A stretch of DNA of 64,000 nt from Deltaproteobacteria bacterium (GTDB lineage Bacteria > Desulfobacterota > DSM-4660 > Desulfatiglandales > Desulfatiglandaceae), in contig JAFDIV010000015.1 of NCBI GenBank assembly GCA_019307815.1, positions 26,611 through 90,610 of the forward strand, given 5' to 3'. The stretch's first letter is position 1; the number at the start of each line of letters is the position of its first letter. Shown here piece after piece: positions 41,445 through 51,102 of this stretch. Position numbers and translations under genes: made by a program. The notes beneath the pieces were generated by a model. It searched no databases, was not told the DNA's origin, and saw nothing but the letters and a program-made list of their open reading frames with translations.

Positions 41445-43432
41445 AGGTAAAGGAGAAGAAGTGGATTCGATTTCGGATTTTGTTGGTAACCGCCGTATTT
41501 TTGTGTGGCTTTGGTGGCATTGTGGCCAGGGCCTATCAATTTCAGGTGGTCAAGCGGGACCGACTCAGGGCCATGGCCCGTTCGGGATACACAGGTATTG
41601 TAAAGCTACCGCCGGAAAGAGGTACGATTTATGATCGTCAGGGCCATGAATTGGCCTTGAGCGTAGAGGTTTCATCCATATACGCGCATCCCAGGCGAGT
41701 TCGAGATAAGCAAAAGGCAGCAGTAAAGCTGGCGAGGGTCCTAGGCGCCTCACGTAGAAGGATCTATAGGCTCCTCAACATGGACAAGCCCTTTGTATGG
41801 ATTCAGAGAAAGATTGACCCTGCCAAGGCCAAAAAGATCAAAGAATTAGATCTACCAGATGTAGGAATTACAGCGGAGAAAAGACGTTATTATCCTGGAC
41901 GGGAACTTGCTGCACAGTTGCTAGGGTTTGTGGGCGCAGATAACCAAGGACTGGAAGGTCTTGAGGCCAAATATGACGCCATCTTGAAAGGCCCTGGGTG
42001 TGAGCTGGTTCAGATGCGGGATGCCTTGGGAAGGCCCTTTTTTATTCGCCGAAGGTCATCGGGTGGAAGGGAGCTTCACAACCTCGTACTGACCATTGAT
42101 AAGGAGATCCAATACAAGGCTGAAAAGGCCCTTATGGCCGCTGTGAGAAGAAGCAGGGCCAAAGGCGGCCAGTGCGTGGTGGTAAATCCAGATACCGGGG
42201 AGATCCTGGCCATGGCCGTGGTACCTCGATACAACCCGAATATCTTTTCAAAATACCCGGCCGAGCGGTGGCGGAACCGTACAGTGACCGACTGCTTTGA
42301 ACCAGGCTCCACCTTGAAGGCCTTTCTTTTGGCCGCAATCCTGGAGGAAGGAGTTCTTTTTCCCAACAGTAGGTTATATTGCGAAGAAGGGACCTATAAG
42401 ATAGCTGATCGCATCATTCATGATACACACAAATATGGGACCTTGACCGTCACCGACATCATCGCCCTGTCCAGTAATATCGGGGCCATAAAGATGGGGC
42501 AACAGCTCGGCTACAATCTTTTTTGTAAATACTTGACCAAATTCGGCTTCGGCTCAAAGACCAATATCGGGCTCCTTGGAGAACGCTCTGGATTTATCAG
42601 AGCCCCAAAGAAGGCAAAACCCGTGGATCAGGCTACTGCCTTTTTTGGGCAGGGAATCAGTGTGACAACCCTACAGTTGGCCATGGCTATGGCTGCTATT
42701 GCCAATGGGGGCACGTTGATGAGACCTTACGTGGTCAAAGAGATTACGGACAGCGCCGGATATGTGGTAAGGGCCAATAGCCCCAGGAGGGTGAGAAGGG
42801 TTATATCACCCAAGACCGCTAGGATGGTTACAGCAATCCTTGAAAAGGTGGTGAGCAAAAAGGGCACAGGCCCGGAGGCGGCCATCGAGGGATATCAAGT
42901 GGCAGGGAAGACCGGCACGGCCCAAAAGGTGGATCCAAAGACAAGGCGCTATTCAAATTCCAAATACGTGGCCAGCTTTGTGGGTTTTGCGCCAGCTCAT
43001 GACCCCAAGCTGGTGATTGCTTCGGTCATTGACGAGCCAAAAGGCATCCCCTATGGAGGCGTGGTAGCGGCCCCGGTGTTTCGGGACGTGGGACTCTGGG
43101 CGTTGAATTACCTGAAGGTGGCCCCAGAGATAACAGTAGCCAGCAACAGGTCAAAACAAAGATATGAGGGCACAGATACCTCTTGGGGGCGGGTGGAAAA
43201 AGTGGGCAGACCATCGCTTCCTCTAACCAAGAAACATGGAAGGATTGGTCGGCTGCCAGACTTCAGGGGGCTCGGAATTCGTGACGTACTAGTGGAGGCC
43301 AGAGCCCTGGGGATAAGGGTGATATTACAAGGCACAGGGCTTGCCTATAAGCAGAGCCCGCCACCGGGCATGTCCTTGTCGCAGGTTAGAAAGATAAAGG
43401 TCCACTTTAGGCCACCTGGATCATCTTCATAG
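41441..43432 (+). CDS. ftsI: Septal peptidoglycan transpeptidase FtsI (PBP3) with a C-terminal PASTA domain
   Basis: Class B penicillin-binding protein that cross-links septal murein. 663 residues: a membrane anchor at about 12-30, the PBP dimerisation domain (GTIYDRQGHELALSVEV), then the transpeptidase with the active-site SxxK in PGSTLKAFLL, SxN in LSSNIGAIK and KTGT in VAGKTGTAQK. The last 60 residues (LPDFRGLGIRDVLVEARAL) form a PASTA domain, more usual in Gram-positive FtsI and in Spo-type PBPs but also found in Desulfobacterota. Overlaps ftsL. Confidence 0.95.
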   Translation: MKVKEKKWIRFRILLVTAVFLCGFGGIVARAYQFQVVKRDRLRAMARSGYTGIVKLPPERGTIYDRQGHELALSVEVSSIYAHPRRVRDKQKAAVKLARVLGASRRRIYRLLNMDKPFVWIQRKIDPAKAKKIKELDLPDVGITAEKRRYYPGRELAAQLLGFVGADNQGLEGLEAKYDAILKGPGCELVQMRDALGRPFFIRRRSSGGRELHNLVLTIDKEIQYKAEKALMAAVRRSRAKGGQCVVVNPDTGEILAMAVVPRYNPNIFSKYPAERWRNRTVTDCFEPGSTLKAFLLAAILEEGVLFPNSRLYCEEGTYKIADRIIHDTHKYGTLTVTDIIALSSNIGAIKMGQQLGYNLFCKYLTKFGFGSKTNIGLLGERSGFIRAPKKAKPVDQATAFFGQGISVTTLQLAMAMAAIANGGTLMRPYVVKEITDSAGYVVRANSPRRVRRVISPKTARMVTAILEKVVSKKGTGPEAAIEGYQVAGKTGTAQKVDPKTRRYSNSKYVASFVGFAPAHDPKLVIASVIDEPKGIPYGGVVAAPVFRDVGLWALNYLKVAPEITVASNRSKQRYEGTDTSWGRVEKVGRPSLPLTKKHGRIGRLPDFRGLGIRDVLVEARALGIRVILQGTGLAYKQSPPPGMSLSQVRKIKVHFRPPGSSS

Positions 43433-43462
43433 GATGGATTGGGCAGGAGCGAGGAAAGAGAC

Positions 43463-44941
43463 GTGCAATTGGAACGCCTAATCAGAGAGCTCCCTTGGGC
43501 TGAGGTGGAAGGGCCTCTAAGCGGAGAGGTCAAGGCTATTGTCTATGATTCGCGAAAGGTAATGCCTGGATACCTGTTTGTAGCACTGAAGGGGCATAGC
43601 CAGGATGGCCACCGGTTCCTAGATGAGGCAATAAGGAAAGGGGCTGTGGGGGCTGTGGTGCAAAACAAGGTGCAAAGCGGGTTCTCCGCTCCTGTTATAC
43701 GTGTACCTGACACAAGAAAGGCATTGTATCAGTTGGCAGCCGCGTTCTATGGATGGCCCCAAAAGGAGCTTAAGCTCATTGGAATAACCGGGACTAATGG
43801 GAAGACCACCACAAGCTATTTGCTGGAATCCATATTGAGGCAGGCGGGCTATCATCCAGGCGTAATAGGCACCGTAAATTATCGGATTGGCAAGCTTACC
43901 TGCCCCGCCCCCGTAACCACCCCCGAATCCCTTGACCTCATGCGTGCCCTACGCAAGATGGCCGACCAGGGCGCCACCCATGTGGTCATGGAGGTTTCAT
44001 CCCACGCCTTGGACCAAGGCAGGGTGGGGGATTGTCCATTTCAGGTGGGTGTCTTTACCAATCTTTCTAGAGATCACCTTGACTACCACGGGTCCATGGA
44101 TGCCTATTTCCATGCCAAGAGTCTACTTTTTCAACACCTTGGCGCACGATGTGAAACCGCAAAGGCCTGGGCTGTTATAAATGCAGATACTCCCTATGGC
44201 CAGAGGCTCATGAAAATGACGGATGCGCTTGTGCTCACCTATGGCCTGGGTGAAGGCTGCCATGTAAGGGCACGAAACGTCTCTGTGACCAGCGAGGAAC
44301 TGGGGGCGGAGATTGCCACTCCCAGCGGCTGGGTAAAAGTATCTTGCCCGCTCTTGGGTCGCTTTAATCTGTATAATATGCTTGCAGCAGTAGGGGCGGC
44401 ACTCTGCGAGGAGGTTTCTCTTGAGGAGATCGCAGAGGGGCTGTCTCAGGTATCATGTGTGCCTGGTAGGGTGGAGCCTATAAAAAATAACCTGGGGATT
44501 TCAGTGGTTGTGGATTACGCCCATACCCCGGATGCCCTGGAAAAGGTCCTGCGAGACCTTCGTCCTTTGGTAAACGGAAGGGTGATTACGGTTTTTGGCT
44601 GCGGTGGAGATCGCGATAAGGGTAAGCGCCCGGAAATGGGACGGATTGCCGCGATGCTGAGCGATCTCCTCATCATCACCTCGGATAACCCTCGGACAGA
44701 GGATCCACAGGAGATTGTGGATCAGATTTGCAAAGGTGTTGAAGGGGTATCTGGTGGGGCCCCCTATATCGTGGAATTGGATAGGGGCAAGGCCATCAAA
44801 AAGGCCCTTGGCGAGGCGCGAAAGGGGGATCTGGTCTTGATAGCAGGAAAGGGACATGAGGATTATCAGATCATCGGGACAGAAAAGCGGCCATTTGACG
44901 ATCGAAAGGTGACTGCAGAACTCCTTTCACGGATGAGGTGA
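43463..44941 (+). CDS. murE: UDP-MurNAc-tripeptide synthetase MurE (meso-diaminopimelate type)
   Basis: Adds meso-diaminopimelate to UDP-MurNAc-L-Ala-D-Glu. 492 residues: N-terminal UDP domain (YDSRKVMPGYLFVALKG), P-loop GITGTNGKTTTSYLLESI, carbamylated-Lys region (VVMEVSSHALDQGRV), C-terminal domain (VVVDYAHTPDALEKVL). The motif DNPRTEDP specifies diaminopimelate rather than lysine. The frame is open from a TTG at 43439; GTG 43463 with AGGAAAGAG ahead gives the expected short N-terminus (QLERLIRELP). Confidence 0.95.
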   Translation: MQLERLIRELPWAEVEGPLSGEVKAIVYDSRKVMPGYLFVALKGHSQDGHRFLDEAIRKGAVGAVVQNKVQSGFSAPVIRVPDTRKALYQLAAAFYGWPQKELKLIGITGTNGKTTTSYLLESILRQAGYHPGVIGTVNYRIGKLTCPAPVTTPESLDLMRALRKMADQGATHVVMEVSSHALDQGRVGDCPFQVGVFTNLSRDHLDYHGSMDAYFHAKSLLFQHLGARCETAKAWAVINADTPYGQRLMKMTDALVLTYGLGEGCHVRARNVSVTSEELGAEIATPSGWVKVSCPLLGRFNLYNMLAAVGAALCEEVSLEEIAEGLSQVSCVPGRVEPIKNNLGISVVVDYAHTPDALEKVLRDLRPLVNGRVITVFGCGGDRDKGKRPEMGRIAAMLSDLLIITSDNPRTEDPQEIVDQICKGVEGVSGGAPYIVELDRGKAIKKALGEARKGDLVLIAGKGHEDYQIIGTEKRPFDDRKVTAELLSRMR

Positions 44942-46375
44942 ATGACCGGGGGGCTTAGGGACATACGGGCAGGGGAATTGGTGAGGATTTTGGAGGCCTC
45001 GCTCATTGTAGGGGATCTGGATGTACGTTTCAGGGGCATTTCTACAGATTCAAGGACCATTAATTCGGGAGAGCTTTTTTGGGCCTTGAAGGGTGATCGA
45101 TTTGACGGCCATGATTTTGTGGAGCATGCCGTCTCGTCAGGTGCTGCAGGAGCTGTGGTGGAAAAAGGCCAAGCTCAACGGTTTTCAAACTTGGCAGGTG
45201 CTGTAATAGGAGTGGATGATACCTTGAGGGCCCTTGGTGACCTGGCGGCCTGGTGGAGGGCAAGGCACAGTACAGTAGTGGGGGCCATTACCGGTAGTGT
45301 GGGTAAGACCACCACCAAGGAAATGGCCGCTGCGGTGCTTGAACAACATCACGAAACATTGAAGACCAAAGGCAATTTGAACAATTTGATCGGGCTGCCT
45401 CTGACACTTTTCCAGTTGGAAGGGCGTCACAGCCGGGCCGTGCTCGAGCTGGGAATGAATCGGCCCGGGGAGATTGCGAGGCTCACACGGATCGCAGATC
45501 CTGATGTGGGGCTTATCACAGAGGTGGGAAAGGCCCACCTGGAGGGCCTCGGCAATCTCCTCGGGGTAGCCCGGGCCAAGCTTGAGCTGGCCCAAGAACT
45601 AAGGAAAGAGGCCTGGCTATTGGTCAACGGCGATAACACCTTATTGGTGGATTTGGCAAAGACCTATGGAAAAAGGGTGCTGAGCTTTGGGCTGGACTCA
45701 AAAAACCATATAAGGGCAAAGGCAATACAACCCCAGGACGGCCAAGGTATCGGCTTTGTCCTATGTTACAAAGGTGAAGAGGTGAGGGTTCGACTTCAGG
45801 TTGCGGGCCAACATAATGTAATGAACGCCCTTGGAGCTGCAGGTCTATGCCTTTGTATGGGTGAGCCACTGGAGTCCATTGCAGAAGGATTAAGCCGGTT
45901 TAAAGGTATGGAGGGTCGTTTTGAGGTGGTGGAACTCCCATTCGGGATAACCCTTGTGGATGATACATATAATGCCAACCCTGTATCCCTGAAGGCAGCC
46001 CTTGAGGCCGTACAACAACTTATTACCAAGGCTGGAGGCCTCATCGTAGCCCTTGGTGACATGCTTGAGCTGGGCCAGGAAGCTGTCCAGGCCCACCTGG
46101 AGGCGGGAATGTGGGTGGGGGGCTTACAACCAAGGATCTTTGTGGGCATGGGACAATACGCAGATACCATGATGGAGGGCGCCAGGGAGGCGGGGTTGCC
46201 CGGCGAGAGTCTTGTAACTGTTCAAGGACCGGAGGAGATGGCCCAGGCCATTGAACAGCACATGCGGCCCGGCGATGTCATACTGTTAAAGGGCTCTAGA
46301 AAGATGCGCCTGGATAAGGTGGTGGACAGTATAAGGCAAAAGGCCAAAGGATCGAGGCCTGAGGAAAGGCTGTAA
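44942..46375 (+). CDS. murF: UDP-MurNAc-pentapeptide synthetase MurF
   Basis: Joins D-Ala-D-Ala to the tripeptide precursor. 477 residues: RFRGISTDSRTINSGELFWA, P-loop GAITGSVGKTTTKEMAAAV, GNLNNLIGLPLTLFQL, and VDDTYNANPVSLKAALEAV. Starts right after the murE stop (TGAATG). The cluster lacks a ddl gene, so D-Ala-D-Ala must come from elsewhere. Confidence 0.95.
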   Translation: MTGGLRDIRAGELVRILEASLIVGDLDVRFRGISTDSRTINSGELFWALKGDRFDGHDFVEHAVSSGAAGAVVEKGQAQRFSNLAGAVIGVDDTLRALGDLAAWWRARHSTVVGAITGSVGKTTTKEMAAAVLEQHHETLKTKGNLNNLIGLPLTLFQLEGRHSRAVLELGMNRPGEIARLTRIADPDVGLITEVGKAHLEGLGNLLGVARAKLELAQELRKEAWLLVNGDNTLLVDLAKTYGKRVLSFGLDSKNHIRAKAIQPQDGQGIGFVLCYKGEEVRVRLQVAGQHNVMNALGAAGLCLCMGEPLESIAEGLSRFKGMEGRFEVVELPFGITLVDDTYNANPVSLKAALEAVQQLITKAGGLIVALGDMLELGQEAVQAHLEAGMWVGGLQPRIFVGMGQYADTMMEGAREAGLPGESLVTVQGPEEMAQAIEQHMRPGDVILLKGSRKMRLDKVVDSIRQKAKGSRPEERL

Positions 46376-46387
46376 AGGGGTGAGGCT

Positions 46388-47467
46388 GTGCTTTATAAGT
46401 TGATATACATATTCCATCCATATCTATCGGTGCTGAATGTCTTTCGCTATATCACATTTAGGACCATCCTCTCTACCCTTACGGCCTTGCTCATATGTTT
46501 TGTTTTCGGTAACTGGGCCATTTCAAGGCTCCGGGCCCTCCAAGTGGCTCAATATATAAGAGAAGAAGGCCCCCCTAACCACAAGTTAAAGGAAGGCACA
46601 CCCACCATGGGTGGCTGTCTCATTCTTCCGGCTATTATCTTGTCAACACTGTTTTGGGCAGACCCAAGGAACATCTATGTATGGCTCCTGCTTTTTGTTA
46701 TAGCCAGCTTTGGGGCCATAGGGTTTCTGGATGACTATCTGAAGATCAGGAGGAAGAGCAATAAGGGCCTGAGCGGTGTTTCAAAATTCTCATTACAGGT
46801 GCTTTCCGCCCTGGTTCTGGCCCTTGTTCTCTATTTCTATCCCGGGTTTAACGAGAAACTGAACCTTCCTTTTTTGAAGCGTATTCACCCGGATTTGGGG
46901 TGGGGGTATATCCCCCTGGTGGTATTTATCGTTGTAGCGGCATCCAATGCGGTAAACCTGACAGACGGCCTTGATGGCCTTGCCATTGGCCCATTGACCA
47001 TAGCCTTTGGCTGCTATCTCGTATTCGCCTATTTGGCCGGCCATGTGAAGATTGCCTCCTATTTGCAGATCCCTTATGTGGCAGGGGCAGGAGAGATAGC
47101 AGTCATTTGTGGGGCTGTGGTTGGGGCTGGTTTGGGGTTTCTCTGGTTCAATTCCTATCCTGCTGAGGTGTTCATGGGTGATGTGGGCTCCCTTTCCTTG
47201 GGCGCTGTCCTGGGCGCGGTGGCGGTAATGACCAAGCAGGAGATTATTTTGGCCCTGGTGGGGGGATTGTTTGTGTTCGAGGCCCTGTCAGTCATTTTCC
47301 AGGTGGGCTATTTCAAATTGACAGGTGGGCAGCGCATATTCCGGATGGCGCCCATCCATCATCACTTCGAACTAAAGGGATGGGCTGAACCAAAGGTCAT
47401 TGTGCGTTTCTGGATTATAGCCATCATATTGGCCCTGGTGGCCATGAGCACCCTTAAGCTCAGGTAA
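46388..47467 (+). CDS. mraY: Phospho-MurNAc-pentapeptide transferase MraY
   Basis: Inner-membrane enzyme that makes lipid I from undecaprenyl phosphate. 359 residues with ten helices: KEGTPTMGG, the DDYLK aspartates in [43 protein letters not shown] and the periplasm-exposed HHH motif in [16 protein letters not shown] start with GGGGTGAGG upstream. Confidence 0.96.
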   Translation: MLYKLIYIFHPYLSVLNVFRYITFRTILSTLTALLICFVFGNWAISRLRALQVAQYIREEGPPNHKLKEGTPTMGGCLILPAIILSTLFWADPRNIYVWLLLFVIASFGAIGFLDDYLKIRRKSNKGLSGVSKFSLQVLSALVLALVLYFYPGFNEKLNLPFLKRIHPDLGWGYIPLVVFIVVAASNAVNLTDGLDGLAIGPLTIAFGCYLVFAYLAGHVKIASYLQIPYVAGAGEIAVICGAVVGAGLGFLWFNSYPAEVFMGDVGSLSLGAVLGAVAVMTKQEIILALVGGLFVFEALSVIFQVGYFKLTGGQRIFRMAPIHHHFELKGWAEPKVIVRFWIIAIILALVAMSTLKLR

Positions 47468-47487
47468 ACGAGGAGTACTGGGGTCGC

Positions 47488-48915
47488 ATGGAAGCAAGCA
47501 TGGTCTTGAACCACATGGATAATGAGGGCTCATGGGAAAGAGAAACCCTGGATGGGATGCACGTTGTAGTGGTGGGCCTAGGCATTTCCGGATACTGGAC
47601 ATGTAAGTGGTTGATTGCCCAGGGCGCATTGGTGACCGTGAGCGAGAGCAAAGGCCTCACTGAACTGGACTCCCGTATGGTACAGGAGCTGAAGGGCATG
47701 GGGGTGAAGCTGGAGGCCGGTTCCCATAGAAAAGAGAGCTTTCTGAACGCGGACATGATTGTGATCAGCCCAGGGGTTCCCCATGATATGGATCTATTAG
47801 AGAAGGCGCGCAGCAAAGGCGTGCATGTAACAGGAGAGCTTGAACTGGCCGCCCGTTTCATGGATGAACCCATCGTGGCCATTACTGGCACCAATGGCAA
47901 GACCACGGTGGCAGCCTTGCTGGGCCATGTCCTTGAGGAGGCGGGCGTTAAGGTATTTGTGGGGGGCAACATCGGTACTCCCCTTATGGCCTATCTTACA
48001 TCAGGGTCCCGGGCAGACTATATTGTGGCCGAAGTAAGTAGCTTCCAATTGGATTCTATTGATAAGTTTTGTCCCATGGTGAGCGTATTGCTCAATGTAT
48101 CCCCAGACCATTTGGACCGTTATCCTGATTATGAGGCATACGTGAAATCTAAGATGAGGATATTTCAAAACCAGGGACCAGGTCAGTACGCGGTCGTAAA
48201 CCTGGATCGTGTGCCCATGGATCTGCTCCAGATTCCAAAGGGAGTGCAGGTTCTGGCTTATGGCCTGGAAATGCAGGAGGGACGCCACGCTTGGCTGGAG
48301 AAGGGCCGTATCCGAAGCCAACTGCCTGATGGAGAGGCTCAGGATCTCAGGATTGATGCCTGGATGCCGCCAGGCCTCCATAATCTTGAGAACCTCATGG
48401 CCGTGGTACTGGTGGCACGTGTACTCGGCCTTTCTGTAGATCAGATTGAAAAAGGTATCACCGGTTTTGCCGGGCTTCCCCACCGGCTCGAACGGGTGGG
48501 TGAGCTCAAAGGCATAATGTTTTACGATGATTCCAAGGCCACTAATGTGGCATCTGCAGCACGAGCCATCCAGAGCTTTGACTGCCCGGTGGTCCTCATC
48601 GCAGGGGGTAGGGACAAAGGGGCGAGCTACGGCCCCTTGGTGGAGGCCTCAAAGGGACGGGTAAGAAGGCTCGTGCTCATTGGTGAGGCTGCCCCCAAAC
48701 TGGCAGAGGCATTTGACGGGGCTGTGCCTTATGAGAGGGCAGCTGATATGGAAGAGGCTGTGGGGAAGGCATTTTCCGCAGCGCAGCCGAGGGATGTGGT
48801 GTTGCTTTCCCCGGCCTGCTCCAGCTTTGACATGTTTTCCAACTATGAACAAAGGGGAGAGGCGTTTCAAAAGGCGGTAAGGGACCTGATACATGGGCAA
48901 GGTGAAGGCAAATAG
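47488..48915 (+). CDS. murD: UDP-MurNAc-L-alanine:D-glutamate ligase MurD
   Basis: 475 residues. Rossmann-like UDP domain (VVVVGLGISGYWTCKWL), P-loop AITGTNGKTTVAALLGHVL, SSFQLDSIDKFCPMVSVLLN, and ligand region FYDDSKATNVASAARAIQSF with GGRDKG. The first 20 residues (EASMVLNHMDNEGS) are extra; ATG 47488 is kept since no closer start has a better binding site. Overlaps ftsW by 23 bases. Confidence 0.95.
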   Translation: MEASMVLNHMDNEGSWERETLDGMHVVVVGLGISGYWTCKWLIAQGALVTVSESKGLTELDSRMVQELKGMGVKLEAGSHRKESFLNADMIVISPGVPHDMDLLEKARSKGVHVTGELELAARFMDEPIVAITGTNGKTTVAALLGHVLEEAGVKVFVGGNIGTPLMAYLTSGSRADYIVAEVSSFQLDSIDKFCPMVSVLLNVSPDHLDRYPDYEAYVKSKMRIFQNQGPGQYAVVNLDRVPMDLLQIPKGVQVLAYGLEMQEGRHAWLEKGRIRSQLPDGEAQDLRIDAWMPPGLHNLENLMAVVLVARVLGLSVDQIEKGITGFAGLPHRLERVGELKGIMFYDDSKATNVASAARAIQSFDCPVVLIAGGRDKGASYGPLVEASKGRVRRLVLIGEAAPKLAEAFDGAVPYERAADMEEAVGKAFSAAQPRDVVLLSPACSSFDMFSNYEQRGEAFQKAVRDLIHGQGEGK

Positions 48916-49996
48916 CGCGGGATATGATTACCCCCTTCTCGTGGCAGTCTTATTAATGGTGAGTTTCAGTCTGGTTATGGTATATAGCGCCAGCTCTCAT
49001 CTTGCTGCCTACCGTATAGGCGATAGCAACTATTATCTTAAGAGGCAGGCGGTTTTTTGCCTGGTGGGGCTTTTCTTGATGGTGGTAGCAAAGAATCTGC
49101 CGAGCCGAATCTATGGTCGACTGGCCTATCCCCTTTTGGCCGTTAGCTTCACGCTCATGGTATTGGTATTTGTACCAGGGTTGGGCAAGAAAGTGGGAGG
49201 GGCCTATCGATGGCTTAAGGTGGGAATGATTTCTTTCCAGCCAGCCGAGTTGGCCAAATTTTCCTTGGCTGTGTACATGGCTTATTCCATGTCCAAAAAA
49301 GGTTCCCAGATGGCCACGTTTTGGAAGGGACTTTTTCCTCACCTGCTTGTGGCAGGTGTCTTTGTGGGTTTGTTGGTTGCCCAGCCTGATTTGGGCACGG
49401 CCGTAATCCTGGTGACATGGCTCCTGGTGCTGCTTTTTGTGGGGGGGTGTAGGCTCCATTACCTGTTGTCTATCCTGTTGGCAGGAGCGCCGTTGTTGTA
49501 TTTTCTCATCCTGAGGGCCGATTATAGGCTGAAGCGCTGGTGGGCCTTTTTGAATCCATGGAAGGACCCGACAGGGGTAGGTTTTCAGATTATCCATTCC
49601 TTTTTTGCATTCGGTTCAGGGGGGCTGTGGGGTGTAGGGCCAGGGGCAAGCAAGCAAAAACTGTTTTATTTACCAGAGCCTCATACGGACTTTATCTTTT
49701 CCATTGTGGGCGAAGAATTGGGGTTTGCTGGGGTGTGCGCAGTGGTGTTCGTGTTTGCGTTCATCGTAACCAGAGCAATCCAAATATCCCTGGCCGCAAG
49801 GGAACTGTATAGCACTTACTTGGGTTTTGGGTTGGCTTGTTTTCTGGGGCTGCAGGCCCTTGTGAACATGGCCGTGGTATTGGGCCTGCTACCAACAAAG
49901 GGCCTTACTATGCCCCTTTTGAGCTATGGGGGCTCATCCATGGTGATGACCTTGCTTGCTGTGGGGGTATTGCTGAACATTGCATCACAGGGCTAG
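48893..49996 (+). CDS. ftsW: Lipid II polymerase FtsW
   Basis: SEDS glycosyltransferase of the divisome. 367 residues with about ten helices; motifs VMVYSASSHLAAYRIGDSNY, RWLKVGMISFQPAELAKFSL, GFQIIHSFFAFGSGGLWGVG, DFIFSIVGEELGFAGV and PTKGLTMPLLSYGGSSM. Works with FtsI. The start lies inside murD. Confidence 0.95.
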   Translation: MGKVKANSAGYDYPLLVAVLLMVSFSLVMVYSASSHLAAYRIGDSNYYLKRQAVFCLVGLFLMVVAKNLPSRIYGRLAYPLLAVSFTLMVLVFVPGLGKKVGGAYRWLKVGMISFQPAELAKFSLAVYMAYSMSKKGSQMATFWKGLFPHLLVAGVFVGLLVAQPDLGTAVILVTWLLVLLFVGGCRLHYLLSILLAGAPLLYFLILRADYRLKRWWAFLNPWKDPTGVGFQIIHSFFAFGSGGLWGVGPGASKQKLFYLPEPHTDFIFSIVGEELGFAGVCAVVFVFAFIVTRAIQISLAARELYSTYLGFGLACFLGLQALVNMAVVLGLLPTKGLTMPLLSYGGSSMVMTLLAVGVLLNIASQG

Positions 49997-50001
49997 ATGA
50001 T

Positions 50002-51102
50002 ATGGAGGGATCTCAAAAGGAGATACGCCTTATTGTGGCGGGAGGAGGTACAGGGGGACACCTGTTTCCTGCCATTGCCGTGGTGAAGGAGATAGAGAGG
50101 CGTTTTAACCAAAGCAAAGTGCTTTTTATTATTGGTAGGGCAGGACGTGGCCAAGACATCCTGAGCAGACAGGGATACCAGGTGGCCAGGGTGGATGTGG
50201 AAGGCCTAAAGGGCAGGGGTTGGAAGATTATGGCCTCAGTCCTTTTTAGGCTCCCAAAAAGCGTGATGCAATCCATTGGGCACGTGAGGCGTTTTTCACC
50301 TCATGTGATATTTGGCGTTGGGGGATATTCGGCCGGGCCGGTTTGCCTGGCAGGTTGGCTGCTGGGTGTTCCCACGGCAATTCATGAGCAGAACGCCCTC
50401 CCTGGGCTCACCAACAGGATGCTGGCCAGATTTGTTGACCGTGTGTTCATATCATTTGACAAAACACGAGACCTGCTTGCAGGCCCAGAACCGATTGTGA
50501 CCGGAACACCCATACGCCCCGAACTCCTGGAGGCACGGACCAGAGGAGAGGAAAAGGATGGAAGGTTTACCATCCTGGTTATGGGGGGGAGTCAGGGGGC
50601 CAAGGCGATCAATCAGGCCTTTGTGGAGGCCCTCTCTGAACTGACCTCAAGGGGAAAGGATCCCAGGGTGATCCATCAGACTGGAGAGCTCGACTATGAA
50701 AGGACCAGGGCAGACTACGAAACAAGGGGCCTAAAGGGTGAGGTTATTCCCTTTATAGAAGATATGGCTGATGCCTACGGCAGGGCGGACCTGGTGGTGT
50801 GCCGGGCAGGGGCGTCAACACTTTTTGAGCTGGCTGCCCTGGGCAAACCTGCAATCCTTATCCCATACCCTTTTGCTGCCAATCAACACCAGGATGTCAA
50901 TGCTCAAGCCCTTGTGGAAACAGGTGGTGCAGACATGCTTCGACAGAGTGAACTAACAGGACAGCGGCTTGCCATGCTCATTGAGGGGGCCATGGAAGAC
51001 AGGGCGCTGCTGGAAAAGAAGGGCCAAGCCGTTATGAAGCTGGCAAAGGTGGATGCAGCCAAGGTGATCGTTGACCGTTTGATGGAGCTTATCTCAGTAT
51101 GA
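50002..51102 (+). CDS. murG: UDP-GlcNAc:lipid I transferase MurG
   Basis: GT28 enzyme completing lipid II at the inner face of the membrane. 366 residues: VAGGGTGGHLFPAIAVV, FGVGGYSAGPVCLAGWLLGV, HEQNALPGLTNRMLARF, GGSQGAKAINQAF and CRAGASTLFELAALGKPAIL. The open frame begins far inside ftsW; ATG 50002, five bases after the ftsW stop, gives the true N-terminus. Confidence 0.95.
   Translation: MEGSQKEIRLIVAGGGTGGHLFPAIAVVKEIERRFNQSKVLFIIGRAGRGQDILSRQGYQVARVDVEGLKGRGWKIMASVLFRLPKSVMQSIGHVRRFSPHVIFGVGGYSAGPVCLAGWLLGVPTAIHEQNALPGLTNRMLARFVDRVFISFDKTRDLLAGPEPIVTGTPIRPELLEARTRGEEKDGRFTILVMGGSQGAKAINQAFVEALSELTSRGKDPRVIHQTGELDYERTRADYETRGLKGEVIPFIEDMADAYGRADLVVCRAGASTLFELAALGKPAILIPYPFAANQHQDVNAQALVETGGADMLRQSELTGQRLAMLIEGAMEDRALLEKKGQAVMKLAKVDAAKVIVDRLMELISV

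Noticed and set aside
49837..50001. 55-codon extension of MurG into ftsW
   Set aside because: It is the shifted frame of ftsW; the family N-terminus starts just after ATG 50002.
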